A stretch of DNA of 64,000 nucleotides from Citrobacter gillenii (GTDB lineage: Bacteria > Pseudomonadota > Gammaproteobacteria > Enterobacterales > Enterobacteriaceae). The stretch is from the NCBI RefSeq assembly GCF_013337685.1, contig NZ_SUQN01000006.1, forward strand, positions 248,001 through 312,000. Reading direction: 5' to 3'. The position numbers and the translations under genes are program-made. The notes beneath the pieces were generated by a model. The model was not told the origin of the DNA. It did not search any database and saw only the letters and a program-made list of their open reading frames with translations. This document shows, one piece after another, positions 15,753 through 24,352 of this stretch. Positions within the stretch are counted from its first letter, which is position 1, and each line of letters begins with the position of its first letter.

Positions 15753-17655
15753 ACTGGCTGGCGTCGATGTCGTACTGCTTCATCTTGCGCCACAGCGTGG
15801 TGCGCCCAATGTTCAGCAGCTGCGACATCTCCTGCACGCGCCCGCTGGTGACGCGGGCGGCGTGGATAATCGCCTCTTTTTCGATGGCGGTAAACGTCAG
15901 GCTGGCAGGCAGCAGCGAAGATGTCGTATCCATACCCGGTCGTTCGGCAAACAGATAATCTGGCAGGTTGCTCAGGCGAATATGGCCATTCTCGCTGCTG
16001 ATGGCGATGTTCTCGATAATGCTGTTCAGCTCGAAATCATTACCCGGCCACGAATAGGCCACCAGCTGCGCCAGCGCGTCATCATCCACCTTCAGGCTGG
16101 ATGAAAAGCGTTTTTTCAGGCTGTTCAGGCGAGTATAAATCAGCGCCGGAATGCTGTTACGCCGCGCGCGCAGCGGCGGAATAACGATTTCAAACGAGTG
16201 CAGCGCGTAATACAGCTGACGACTAAAGCGGTTTTGTTCCACCAGATTGGCAAGATCGACCGTGGTGGTGGCGATCACTTTCACATCCACCGGGATCAGG
16301 CGTCGAGCGTCGAGACGGGTCAGCACCCCCTGCTTGATCACCTGCAATAATGCAGACTGTAACTCCGGTGCCAAATATTCGATTTTTTCCAGAAACAGCG
16401 TACCGCCGTTCGCCAGTTCAAGGCGGCTCAGTCGGCCGTTTTCATCATCGGTTGGCGCACTGCCCATAAAATCCTGTCCCAGCACGCTGTTGGCATACAG
16501 CTGACAGTTTACGGCGATATACGGGCCGCTGGCCCGTTCACTTTCATTGTGGATCGCCTGACTGAGCAGCTCTTTACCAACGCCCTCTTCGCCGCACAAC
16601 AGGATCGGAAAACTTCCCCTCGCCGCCTGGCGGCCAAAATGGATCAGCCGTCGGGTTTCCGGATCGTCCGCCGACATCTGCTCAAAAGTATGGCTTACTT
16701 TGCCCAACTGACTGGTCATCAGCTGGCGCATTTGCTCGACCGGATGCAGCAGCAGAATAAAGCTGTTGCCCTGCTCTTCCACAATCGGCTTTAAAGTGAT
16801 CACCGCATCAACAAACTGGTGCTGGCTCTCAAAGGTGACTTCGACGTGATTGAGGCCACGAGCATGTTTGATTGCCCGGCGCAACAGCATCGGCATATTC
16901 ACCAGGTCATGAAGATTTTTCCCCTGACTGGCCTGCACATCCAGATGTAACAGCATGGCGGCACGCGCATTGAGGAACTGCAGCACACCCTGTTCATTCC
17001 ATGCCATCACGCCATCATCCATGCTCTCCAGCAGCCCGTACATCTGATTCAGATGGCGATTAGATTCAGCCAACAGGCTGTCGGTCAGCAACGAATTGCC
17101 TACCTCTCTGGCAATCGCCAGCGTCAGGGAGAGATCGGAAACGGACTCATGTTCCACCAGGCAGCACAGCGAGATGGAGCCAAACAGTCGCCCGTGGTTA
17201 TCAAATACCGGCGTTGAGCAGAACGACCACGGATGTAGCGCTTTTTTAAAGTGCTGATCGCCTGAAGTTTTTGTTGGCTGCCCCGGCATAGTCGCCAGCG
17301 ACAGCGCACAGCTACCAATAATACTCTCCGCACAGTAGCTGCCGTCGAGAAAACCCAGCTCCGCCAGCTGTTCCACCGTCTGTGGATCGCCGCAGCGGCT
17401 GAGAATACAGGCGGACTCATCGAGGATAAACAGTGCACAGGGACGACCATCCATAAACTCCCAGGCGTCTTCCAGTGCGGCCTGAGCAATCGTCACCAGC
17501 GCAGTCTTGCGGCGGCAAATCGAGGCAAACGTCAGCCCTTGCGCCTGATGCGGCGCCTGCCAGGTTTCCCGCTGCATAAACTTACTGCAACGGTGCCATG
17601 ACTGGGCAATAACCGAAGAGACGTCCTTTCCAATGTTCTGAGTGTGCGCCGTCAT
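15730..17655 (-). CDS. dhaR: dha regulon transcriptional activator DhaR
   Basis: A 641-residue activator of the enhancer-binding-protein type. The N-terminal 190 residues are GAF-like, a PAS-like region follows (about 205-320), then an AAA+ domain (about 330-560) and a Fis-type HTH (Leu-Leu-Asn-Ile-Gly-Arg-Thr-Thr-Leu-Trp-Arg-Lys-Met-Lys). The Walker A-like Gly-Glu-Glu-Gly-Val-Gly-Lys-Glu is kept, but the GAFTGA loop of sigma54 activators is absent (Asp-Phe-Met-Gly-Ser-Ala stands there) and Walker B reads Leu-Phe-Leu-Glu-Lys-Ile. This fits a sigma70-type activator, as shown for E. coli DhaR. ATG at 17655 has AAAGGA directly upstream. Likely sites are the GTTYC-N5-GRAAC dyads. Confidence 0.95.
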   Translation of the reverse strand: MTAHTQNIGKDVSSVIAQSWHRCSKFMQRETWQAPHQAQGLTFASICRRKTALVTIAQAALEDAWEFMDGRPCALFILDESACILSRCGDPQTVEQLAELGFLDGSYCAESIIGSCALSLATMPGQPTKTSGDQHFKKALHPWSFCSTPVFDNHGRLFGSISLCCLVEHESVSDLSLTLAIAREVGNSLLTDSLLAESNRHLNQMYGLLESMDDGVMAWNEQGVLQFLNARAAMLLHLDVQASQGKNLHDLVNMPMLLRRAIKHARGLNHVEVTFESQHQFVDAVITLKPIVEEQGNSFILLLHPVEQMRQLMTSQLGKVSHTFEQMSADDPETRRLIHFGRQAARGSFPILLCGEEGVGKELLSQAIHNESERASGPYIAVNCQLYANSVLGQDFMGSAPTDDENGRLSRLELANGGTLFLEKIEYLAPELQSALLQVIKQGVLTRLDARRLIPVDVKVIATTTVDLANLVEQNRFSRQLYYALHSFEIVIPPLRARRNSIPALIYTRLNSLKKRFSSSLKVDDDALAQLVAYSWPGNDFELNSIIENIAISSENGHIRLSNLPDYLFAERPGMDTTSSLLPASLTFTAIEKEAIIHAARVTSGRVQEMSQLLNIGRTTLWRKMKQYDIDASQFKRKHLE

Positions 17656-17746
17656 ATTCCTTTCCGCTGTTTTACCCTGGACACCCCCTCCGACAGAGAC
17701 GGTCAGAGGGGAGAAAATGCCGGCGCAGAGCGTTACTGATGTCTGA

Positions 17747-18844
17747 TTAACGCGCCAGCCACTGCTGTCCCAACAGGTCTGCCGTCAGAATAGCGGCATG
17801 CACGCTTTCAGGCGTCACCGGGAACGGCATGTTGTGAATGGTTTCACCTTCTGTGCAGGTGGCTTTGGCAACAGCATGAATTTTGTCGTCAATGCCGTCT
17901 TTCACGCCCATTTGCGCCAGGGTGACTGGCAGGCCGACTTTTTGACAGAACGCCAGCACGGTTTCGATCTCTTCCATCGGGCTGTTCTGCAACACCAGCT
18001 GCGCCAGCGTACCAAACGCGACTTTTTCGCCATGGTACAAATGGTGGCACTCTTCCAGAATCGTGAAGCCGTTATGAATCGCATGCGCCCCCGCGAGGCC
18101 GCTGCTTTCAAAACCAATACCGCTAAGATAGGTGTTCGCTTCCACAATGCGCTCCAGCGCATCGGTTACGACGCCTGCCTGCGCCGCGCAGCGGGCTTTT
18201 TCGCCTTCTGCCAGCAACGTATCATAACACAGGCGCGCCAGGCTCAATGCTGCCACGGTGGACTGTCCACCCGCCATGCTGGTCGCGCGGGCGTCATAAC
18301 AGGCCTTCGCTTCAAACCAGGTAGAGAGCGCATCGCCCATCCCGGCAACCAACAAACGCACCGGTGCTTTGGCGATAATCGCGGTATCCATCACCACCAT
18401 ATCCGGGTTTTTCGGGTAGATCAGATACTCTTCAAACTCACCGGCTTCGGTATAAATGACCGACAGCGCGCTGGTTGGCGCATCGGTCGAGGCGATGGTC
18501 GGGATCACCACCACCGGCAGCTTCTGGTAATAGCCAATCGCTTTGGCGGTATCCAGCGTTTTGCCGCCACCGATCCCGACCACGCCACGGCAACCGTGTT
18601 GCTTCAGAATGGCAATCAAACGATTAATTTCCACATGGCTGCATTCGCCGTTAAAGCGTTCCGCATGGCAGCTAATATCGTGATTATGCAGGCCATTGAG
18701 CACTTTCTCTCCCGCCAGATTCATCACGAAATCATCCGCAATCACAAAAAAGCTGTCCGCCAGATTTTTAGCATATTGACCAAATAAGATAGATGCATCA
18801 GGGCCCTGGAGATATTTGGCTGGAGATTGAATAACGTTTAGCAT
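17747..18844 (-). CDS. dhaD: glycerol dehydrogenase
   Basis: A 365-residue metal-dependent NAD-linked glycerol dehydrogenase (GldA family) converting glycerol to dihydroxyacetone in the oxidative branch. NAD-binding Gly-Ile-Gly-Gly-Gly-Lys-Thr-Leu-Asp-Thr is near residue 95. Probable metal ligands are the Asp in Gly-Met-Gly-Asp-Ala-Leu, the His in Gly-Ala-His-Ala-Ile-His and the His in Tyr-His-Gly-Glu-Lys. ATG at 18844, five codons inside the open frame, has GAGG nine bases upstream and gives the known start Met-Leu-Asn-Val-Ile-Gln. It is divergent from dhaK across 564 bp holding two pairs of DhaR-type dyads. Confidence 0.95.
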   Translation of the reverse strand: MLNVIQSPAKYLQGPDASILFGQYAKNLADSFFVIADDFVMNLAGEKVLNGLHNHDISCHAERFNGECSHVEINRLIAILKQHGCRGVVGIGGGKTLDTAKAIGYYQKLPVVVIPTIASTDAPTSALSVIYTEAGEFEEYLIYPKNPDMVVMDTAIIAKAPVRLLVAGMGDALSTWFEAKACYDARATSMAGGQSTVAALSLARLCYDTLLAEGEKARCAAQAGVVTDALERIVEANTYLSGIGFESSGLAGAHAIHNGFTILEECHHLYHGEKVAFGTLAQLVLQNSPMEEIETVLAFCQKVGLPVTLAQMGVKDGIDDKIHAVAKATCTEGETIHNMPFPVTPESVHAAILTADLLGQQWLAR

Positions 18845-18968
18845 TCCTTTCATCCTCAAATAAGTACATGTTTTGACATGATGAGCCCTGGCATTGACCT
18901 GTTTAGCCTGATGCTAACGGCGAAAACAAAGCGCTACCGGAGCGATGCAATCACTGTATGGCGAGGCG

Positions 18969-19041
18969 AGTACAAAAAAATCATTCGTCTTTTTGTTCTG
19001 ATATGAAACGGATAAAAGGAACATACGTTCCACATTGAAAC
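18969..19041. promoter_or_regulatory. paired DhaR-type operators, dhaD side
   Basis: Dyads GTTCT-GATAT-GAAAC at 18995-19009 and GTTCC-ACATT-GAAAC at 19027-19041 have centres 32 bp apart, 150-200 bp upstream of dhaD. On the minus strand a TGTACT hexamer at 18969-18974 lies 20 bases from the nearer dyad, like the dhaB arrangement. Binding by DhaR is inferred. Confidence 0.65.
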
Positions 19042-19249
19042 AATTAACCCCAAAAAAGATAAGGTTTGCGATCCCGATCCGTTCCTTTAGCCCATATTTC
19101 TGTCACGCAAAGAGGCCCGGTTTCGCCTTTTCGTTATCTACCGCCGGAATAACCGGCAAAAAAAAGCGCTCTGTCCCGAACAGCCCGCCCTGACGGCCGG
19201 TGAAAAAAGCCGCGTGGGTTCGCATTTAGCCATTTCCATTCGTCATTAC

Positions 19250-19295
19250 GTTCCATTTAGGAACAAAAAACAGTTTTTACGTTCCGAAATGAAAC
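19250..19295. promoter_or_regulatory. paired DhaR-type operators, dhaK side
   Basis: GTTCC-ATTTA-GGAAC at 19250-19264 is a perfect dyad, and GTTCC-GAAAT-GAAAC at 19281-19295 is its partner, centres 31 bp apart. The pair lies 114-159 bp upstream of the dhaK ATG. No clear sigma54 -24/-12 element is visible between it and the gene, in agreement with DhaR lacking GAFTGA. Confidence 0.68.
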
Positions 19296-19408
19296 TCATT
19301 TTACTTGAGTTTTTTTCCGCGCTGACTCGGCCAGAATCTCTCCATCGCCTCCGCTACCATGACCATGCATTCGGGGGTTTGTTTAATACTCAACCTGCCG
19401 GAGCCGTT

Positions 19409-21067
19409 ATGTCTCAATTCTTTTTTAACCAGCGTACCCATCTCGTTAACGATGTCATCGACGGTACGATTATCGCCAGTCCGTGGAATAACCTGGCACG
19501 CCTGGAGAGCGATCCGGCCATCCGCATCGTGGTGCGTCGCGATCTCAACAAAGAGAACGTCGCGGTGATCTCCGGCGGTGGCTCAGGTCACGAACCCGCC
19601 CACGTTGGATTTATCGGTAAAGGCATGTTAACCGCCGCGGTTTGCGGTGACGTGTTTGCCTCACCGAGCGTCGATGCGATACTGACCGCCATTCAGGCGG
19701 TGACCGGTGAGGCAGGCTGCCTGCTGATCGTGAAGAACTACACCGGCGATCGTCTAAATTTTGGTCTGGCCGCCGAGAAAGCGCGTCGGCTCGGTTATAA
19801 CGTCGAAATGCTGATCGTCGGCGACGACATTTCGCTACCGGATAACAAGCACCCACGCGGGATCGCTGGCACCATCCTGGTGCACAAAGTTGCCGGCTAT
19901 TTCGCCGAACGTGGCTACAACCTCGCTACCGTGCTGCGTGAAGCGCAGTATGCGGCGAACAACACCTTCAGCCTGGGCGTCGCACTCTCCAGCTGTCATT
20001 TGCCACAGGAGACCGACGAGGCTCCGCGTCACCATCCGGGCCATGCAGAGCTGGGCATGGGCATTCACGGCGAGCCGGGTGCGTCGGTGATTGACACGCA
20101 AAACAGCGCGCAGGTGGTTAATCTGATGGTAGAGACGCTGATGGCCGCCCTGCCGGAAACCGGCCGTCTGGCAGTGATGATCAATAACCTCGGCGGCGTT
20201 TCCGTTGCCGAAATGGCCATCATTACCCGCGAACTGGCCAACAGCCCGCTGCACGAACGTATCGACTGGCTGATTGGCCCAGCCTCGCTGGTCACCGCGC
20301 TGGATATGAAAGGCTTCTCGCTGACCGCCATGGTGCTGGAAGAAAGCATCGAAAAAGCGCTGTTGACCGAAGTGGAAACCAGTAACTGGTCAACGCCCGT
20401 GCCGCCACGTGACATCACGACCGTGCCGTCATCTCAGCGCAGTGCACGTGTGGAATTTCAGCCTTCGGCTAACGAACAGGTTGCCGGGATTATTGAGCAA
20501 GTCACCGCAACGCTCGCCAATCTTGAAGCACACCTCAATGCGCTGGATGCGAAAGTCGGCGACGGCGATACCGGGTCAACCTTTGCCGCAGGTGCGCGTG
20601 AAATTGCCGACCTGCTACATCACCAGCAGCTTCCGCTGGCTAACCTTGCCACGTTGTTTGCACTGATTGGCGAGCGCCTGACCGTGGTCATGGGTGGCTC
20701 CAGCGGCGTATTGATGTCAATTTTCTTTACCGCTGCCGGACAAAAGCTGGAGCAGGGTGCCGAGGTCGCCGATGCGCTAAATACGGGGCTAGCCCAGATG
20801 AAGTTCTACGGTGGTGCAGATGAAGGCGATCGTACGATGATTGATGCGCTGCAGCCCGCGCTAACATCGCTACTGGCACAACCACATAACCTGCAAGCCG
20901 CCTATGACGCTGCGCTGGCAGGCGCAGAACGGACCTGCCTGTCGAGCAAAGCCAACGCCGGGCGCGCGTCGTATCTCAGCAGTGAGAGCCTGCTTGGTAA
21001 TATGGACCCCGGCGCACACGCGGTAGCAATGGTGTTTAAAGCGCTGGCAGAGAGTGAGTTGGGCTAA
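19409..21067 (+). CDS. dhaK: ATP-dependent dihydroxyacetone kinase (DhaK-DhaL fusion)
   Basis: A 552-residue kinase converting dihydroxyacetone to dihydroxyacetone phosphate with ATP, feeding glycolysis. Residues 1-330 are the K domain with Gly-Gly-Gly-Ser-Gly-His-Glu-Pro and His220 in Gly-Met-Gly-Ile-His-Gly-Glu, the residue that binds the substrate covalently in the C. freundii enzyme. Residues 360-552 are the L (ATP-binding) domain with Lys-Val-Gly-Asp-Gly-Asp-Thr-Gly-Ser-Thr. The frame is open 65 codons further upstream, but ATG at 19409 has GGAG five bases before it and puts His220 in register. This is the single-chain ATP type, not the PTS-linked DhaKLM. Confidence 0.97.
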   Translation: MSQFFFNQRTHLVNDVIDGTIIASPWNNLARLESDPAIRIVVRRDLNKENVAVISGGGSGHEPAHVGFIGKGMLTAAVCGDVFASPSVDAILTAIQAVTGEAGCLLIVKNYTGDRLNFGLAAEKARRLGYNVEMLIVGDDISLPDNKHPRGIAGTILVHKVAGYFAERGYNLATVLREAQYAANNTFSLGVALSSCHLPQETDEAPRHHPGHAELGMGIHGEPGASVIDTQNSAQVVNLMVETLMAALPETGRLAVMINNLGGVSVAEMAIITRELANSPLHERIDWLIGPASLVTALDMKGFSLTAMVLEESIEKALLTEVETSNWSTPVPPRDITTVPSSQRSARVEFQPSANEQVAGIIEQVTATLANLEAHLNALDAKVGDGDTGSTFAAGAREIADLLHHQQLPLANLATLFALIGERLTVVMGGSSGVLMSIFFTAAGQKLEQGAEVADALNTGLAQMKFYGGADEGDRTMIDALQPALTSLLAQPHNLQAAYDAALAGAERTCLSSKANAGRASYLSSESLLGNMDPGAHAVAMVFKALAESELG

Positions 21068-21090
21068 GTTCTTCGTTCTACGGGTTATCA

Positions 21091-21264
21091 ATGCCTGATG
21101 GCGCTACGCTTATCAGGCCTGCGGTTTGCTCGCTTTTGTAGGCCGGATAAGGCGCTTGCGCTGATATCCGGCAAAGAAATGCCTGATGGCGCTTCGCTTA
21201 TCAGGCCTACGGTTTGCTCACTTTTGTAGGCCGGATAAGGCGCTTGCGCTGATATCCGGCAAAC
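21091..21264. repeat. BIME: two tandem 88-bp REP pairs
   Basis: An 88-bp unit holding two opposed REP palindromes (GCCTGATGGCGCT..., GTAGGCCGGATAAGG...) is repeated twice in tandem, 21092-21179 and 21180-21267 in register, with about four differences in the REP pairs. It fills the gap between the convergent dhaK and cfa-like genes. Such elements can stabilise mRNA ends and bind gyrase or IHF. Confidence 0.9.
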
Positions 21265-21265
21265 A

Positions 21266-22420
21266 TTAACGATAAACGCGAAGTCCGCCCTCTACGCCCC
21301 GGCTAAACAGCACCTGCCAAAGCTCGATATCTCTGGCACGGAATGCCCCAGCACACGCGCATAAATAGTAATTAAACATCCTTTTGAAGGTCGCGGAATA
21401 ACGCGACGACAGCGTCGGCCATGCCTGGTTAAACCGTTCATGCCAGGCCATCAGCGTTTTATCGTAGTCGCTGCCGAAATTATGCCAGTCCTCCATCACA
21501 AACCGCGATTCGCTGGCCTCGGCAATGTGGGAAATCGCCGGTAAACAGCCGTTTGGGAAGATATATTTATTGATCCACGGATCCACACTCATCCCTTTTT
21601 TATTGCTGCCAATGGTATGCAGCAGGAACAATCCATCGGGTTTTAAGCAGCGGTCGGCAATACTGAAATAGGTGTCGTAGTTTTTCGGGCCCACGTGTTC
21701 AAACATCCCCACGGAGACAATACGATCATAGTGTTTATCGAGGTCGCGATAATCCTGCAGCAGAATAGTGACATCCAGCCCGTCACAGCGCTGCTGCGCC
21801 ATTTTCTGCTGTTCTTTCGAGATGGTAACCCCGTCTACCGCCACGCCATAATGGCGCGCGGCATATTCAGCCAGCCCGCCCCAGCCACAACCGATATCCA
21901 GCAAACGCATGCCCGGTTGCAATTGCAGCTTCTCACAAATCATTTTTAATTTGGCATTCTGCGCGTCGTCTAATGTTGTCGCGTCTTTCCAGTAGCCGCA
22001 GGAATATTGCATGTGGGGATCAAGCATCAGGGCGAAAAGATCGTTACCTATATCGTAGTGTTCTTTGCCGACAATCCAGGCACGGCTGCGTGATTGCAGA
22101 TTAAACAAACGCGCGCTGGCAATGCGTAAAATATCTTTCAGATTGCCCGGCATTTTTTGGTCGAGTTTTGCTTTAAGGATTTTGCAGAACAGAATATCGA
22201 GCCGCTCGCAATCCCACCAGCCTTCCATATAGCTTTCACCCAGCCCTAACGAGCCTTGTTGCAGCACCCGTTTAAAGAAACCGGCATGGTGAAGTTGAAT
22301 GTCCCAGGCGCGCGAACCATTAATCTGGATATCAGCCTGCTGGAGCAGGTCTTTCCCCATTCGGGTCCAGTTATCATTTGTTTCATTGACGATGACAGCA
22401 TCAGAACACAGCGAATTCAT
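21266..22420 (-). CDS. cyclopropane-fatty-acyl-phospholipid synthase paralog
   Basis: A 384-residue S-adenosylmethionine-dependent methyltransferase closely resembling E. coli Cfa along its whole length (Gly-Glu-Ser-Tyr-Met-Glu-Gly-Trp-Trp, Leu-Asp-Ile-Gly-Cys-Gly-Trp-Gly-Gly, Gly-Met-Phe-Glu-His-Val-Gly-Pro-Lys-Asn-Tyr). It should add a methylene bridge to unsaturated phospholipid chains. The usual enterobacterial cfa lies elsewhere, near ribC (ribE), so this is probably a second, divergent copy. An in-frame TTG at 22432 is less likely than ATG at 22420. It is divergent from an AraC-type regulator across 129 bp. Regulation by that protein is inferred. Confidence 0.88.
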   Translation of the reverse strand: MNSLCSDAVIVNETNDNWTRMGKDLLQQADIQINGSRAWDIQLHHAGFFKRVLQQGSLGLGESYMEGWWDCERLDILFCKILKAKLDQKMPGNLKDILRIASARLFNLQSRSRAWIVGKEHYDIGNDLFALMLDPHMQYSCGYWKDATTLDDAQNAKLKMICEKLQLQPGMRLLDIGCGWGGLAEYAARHYGVAVDGVTISKEQQKMAQQRCDGLDVTILLQDYRDLDKHYDRIVSVGMFEHVGPKNYDTYFSIADRCLKPDGLFLLHTIGSNKKGMSVDPWINKYIFPNGCLPAISHIAEASESRFVMEDWHNFGSDYDKTLMAWHERFNQAWPTLSSRYSATFKRMFNYYLCACAGAFRARDIELWQVLFSRGVEGGLRVYR

Positions 22421-22549
22421 GGTATTTACCAAAGGTGGACGAATAATTCTTACGCAAGATTATTATGGAAAACAGGGTGTATGTATTATGATTTGCGGAC
22501 AAGATCTATCGAACAGAAGCCACATCACCGGAAGTATCAGGTATTTTTT

Positions 22550-23335
22550 ATGGACACCCTCAGGCAAAAACAGTGGAGTTCCTTCCCGGATGATTCAATG
22601 GCGGAACTGCCGCAGGACGTGTACTTTCGTTCTTATGTCCTTGAAGCGAATAACCATGTTCCACCGCATTCACACGCATTTACCCAGTTTCATTTCGCCC
22701 GTAAGGGCAGTATGCGCATTGATGTCGCCGGTAAATGCTGGATAATTCCCGCACATTACGGTATCTGGATCCCGAATAATATTGAGCATGCGGTATGGGC
22801 GCTGGATGACGTGTATTTAGAGAATCTGGATATTAAGCCAGGCTTTCTTGAGAAGCGCATCGACGAGTGTAAAGTGGTGGCGATCAGTGATTTCGCCAGA
22901 GAGTTTATTCATTACGCCACCAACGTCATTTCAGGCCATTATGATAGCCAGTCAAAAGAAGGAAAACTGGTGAGCGTGCTGGTCGATATTATTTTGCAAT
23001 TACCGGAAGTCGCCTTTGTATTACCCTGGCCGCAGGATGCAGAATTAACAAAAGTGTGCCGGACAATACAGGAATCTCCCGCACGGGAACACTCGGTGGA
23101 GTACTGGGCTAATCATCTTGGCATGTCCGCCCGAACTTTCTCGCGTCATTTCAAAAAAGAAACCGGGTTACCGTTCAGCGTCTGGAAGCAAAAGATGCGT
23201 ATTCTGGAATCGGTGTTAATGCTGAAGAAAAATAAAAGCGTTACCGCCGTGGCGCTCGACGTGGGGTATTCGAGCACCGCGGCGTTTAGCTACGCGTTCC
23301 GCCAGGCATTTGGCGTTCCGCCGTCAAATTATTAA
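22550..23335 (+). CDS. AraC-family regulator with cupin sensor domain
   Basis: A 261-residue regulator. Residues 20-110 form a cupin-like ligand domain (Pro-Pro-His-Ser-His-Ala-Phe-Thr-Gln-Phe-His). Residues 160-255 carry the two AraC HTH motifs, ending Val-Ala-Leu-Asp-Val-Gly-Tyr-Ser-Ser-Thr-Ala-Ala-Phe-Ser-Tyr-Ala-Phe-Arg. The frame is open from 22256, but that part overlaps the divergent cfa-like gene; ATG at 22550 with AGG eight bases upstream gives a standard length. It probably controls the cfa-like gene. The effector is unknown. It overlaps the end of yqjH by four bases in convergent orientation. Confidence 0.85.
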   Translation: MDTLRQKQWSSFPDDSMAELPQDVYFRSYVLEANNHVPPHSHAFTQFHFARKGSMRIDVAGKCWIIPAHYGIWIPNNIEHAVWALDDVYLENLDIKPGFLEKRIDECKVVAISDFAREFIHYATNVISGHYDSQSKEGKLVSVLVDIILQLPEVAFVLPWPQDAELTKVCRTIQESPAREHSVEYWANHLGMSARTFSRHFKKETGLPFSVWKQKMRILESVLMLKKNKSVTAVALDVGYSSTAAFSYAFRQAFGVPPSNY

Positions 23336-24114
23336 TCAGCCGCTTTCCGCTGATGCCAGTAGGCTGCCGCACGCACCCGCAGCGGGTCAAACGCCTCGGT
23401 TTCAAAGCGGGCGCTCAAATTTTTTACCACTTTCCCTTCGCCGGTTACCCAGATGAAATAATCGTCTGCAGGCACCGTCAGCCGAGCCAGCGCGTCATCC
23501 ACCGCCTGTTCGTCATGCCCGACAAACCACTGGATAGCAAACCCATCCAGATGGGCAAGGTAGTCCTGATACGCCGCATCCCGCACGCTCACCAGCGCCG
23601 TGACGTTCGGGCGTCGCGCTAAGCGACTGAGCGCTTCCAGGCGACGGCGCAATGCAGGCATTCCCGATTCATCGCACACATAAACCTGATACGCATACTC
23701 TTCCGGTACCACCAGCGAGCCGCGCGGTCCGCCAATCGTCAGTGTATCCCCTGCACGGGCATGCATCGCCCACGTACTCGCCACGCCACCGTCATGAATA
23801 TAAAAATCCAGCGCCAGTTCATGACGCGCATCATCGTATAGCGGCGTGTAATCCCGGGACGCAGGGCGCACACCGTCAGCCCAGACGATGCCCTCATCGG
23901 TAACCACCGGCGGCACAAAATGGCTGCCTGGCTCAGGAAAGAAAACTTTGGCGTGGTCATCAAAGCCGCGTGAGCTGAAGCCGTCCAGCGCCTCCCCGCC
24001 CAGCACGATGCGCTGAAAACCTGCGCTGATACGCTCAACGTGCAGGATGGTAAGTTCACGGAAGCGCAGTTCATTACGAACGCGCTGGGGGTAGCGTGAG
24101 GTGTTTTTTGTCAT
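23332..24114 (-). CDS. yqjH: NADPH-dependent ferric-chelate reductase
   Basis: A 260-residue siderophore-interacting flavoprotein, very like E. coli YqjH (254 aa). It reduces ferric chelates such as ferric enterobactin fragments or ferric citrate in the cytoplasm. The FAD-binding Arg-Asp-Tyr-Thr-Pro motif near residue 88 and the NAD(P)H-binding Cys-Asp-Glu-Ser-Gly-Met-Pro-Ala-Leu segment near 148 are present. It is divergent from its repressor gene yqjI across 238 bp holding two YqjI-type dyads and a Fur-like box. It marks where the K-12-like backbone resumes after the island. Confidence 0.93.
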   Translation of the reverse strand: MTKNTSRYPQRVRNELRFRELTILHVERISAGFQRIVLGGEALDGFSSRGFDDHAKVFFPEPGSHFVPPVVTDEGIVWADGVRPASRDYTPLYDDARHELALDFYIHDGGVASTWAMHARAGDTLTIGGPRGSLVVPEEYAYQVYVCDESGMPALRRRLEALSRLARRPNVTALVSVRDAAYQDYLAHLDGFAIQWFVGHDEQAVDDALARLTVPADDYFIWVTGEGKVVKNLSARFETEAFDPLRVRAAAYWHQRKAAD

Positions 24115-24137
24115 TTTTCGCCTTCGTGAGGATAATA

Positions 24138-24331
24138 CGATATATCTAAATTAACATTCAAATGATAATGATTGCTAATAACAAAGATTGCAAGCATTTT
24201 TTTGATACACTCACAGCGTAAAACCCCCTTCTCATCACTGATGATAATTTACATAAAAATCAATTAATTAAAACACAATCCTATCACGAACTTGCAAAAT
24301 CATAAGTTTTAGATATAAATTAGATATATCG
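24138..24331. promoter_or_regulatory. yqjH-yqjI control region: two inverted YqjI-type sites and a Fur box
   Basis: CGATATATCTAAAT (24138-24151) and its inverted copy TTAGATATATCG (ending 24331) lie at the two ends of the divergent region, one next to each gene. Between them, around 24161-24178, is a GATAATGATTGC stretch resembling a Fur box. In E. coli yqjH is repressed by both YqjI and Fur. The dyads are seen; assignment follows that precedent. Confidence 0.72.
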
Positions 24332-24352
24332 AAACAACATCTGGAGACTACC

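Noticed and set aside
22256-22549. N-terminal 98 codons of the AraC frame
   Set aside because: This part overlaps the divergent cfa-like gene and lacks homology; ATG 22550 gives a normal AraC length.
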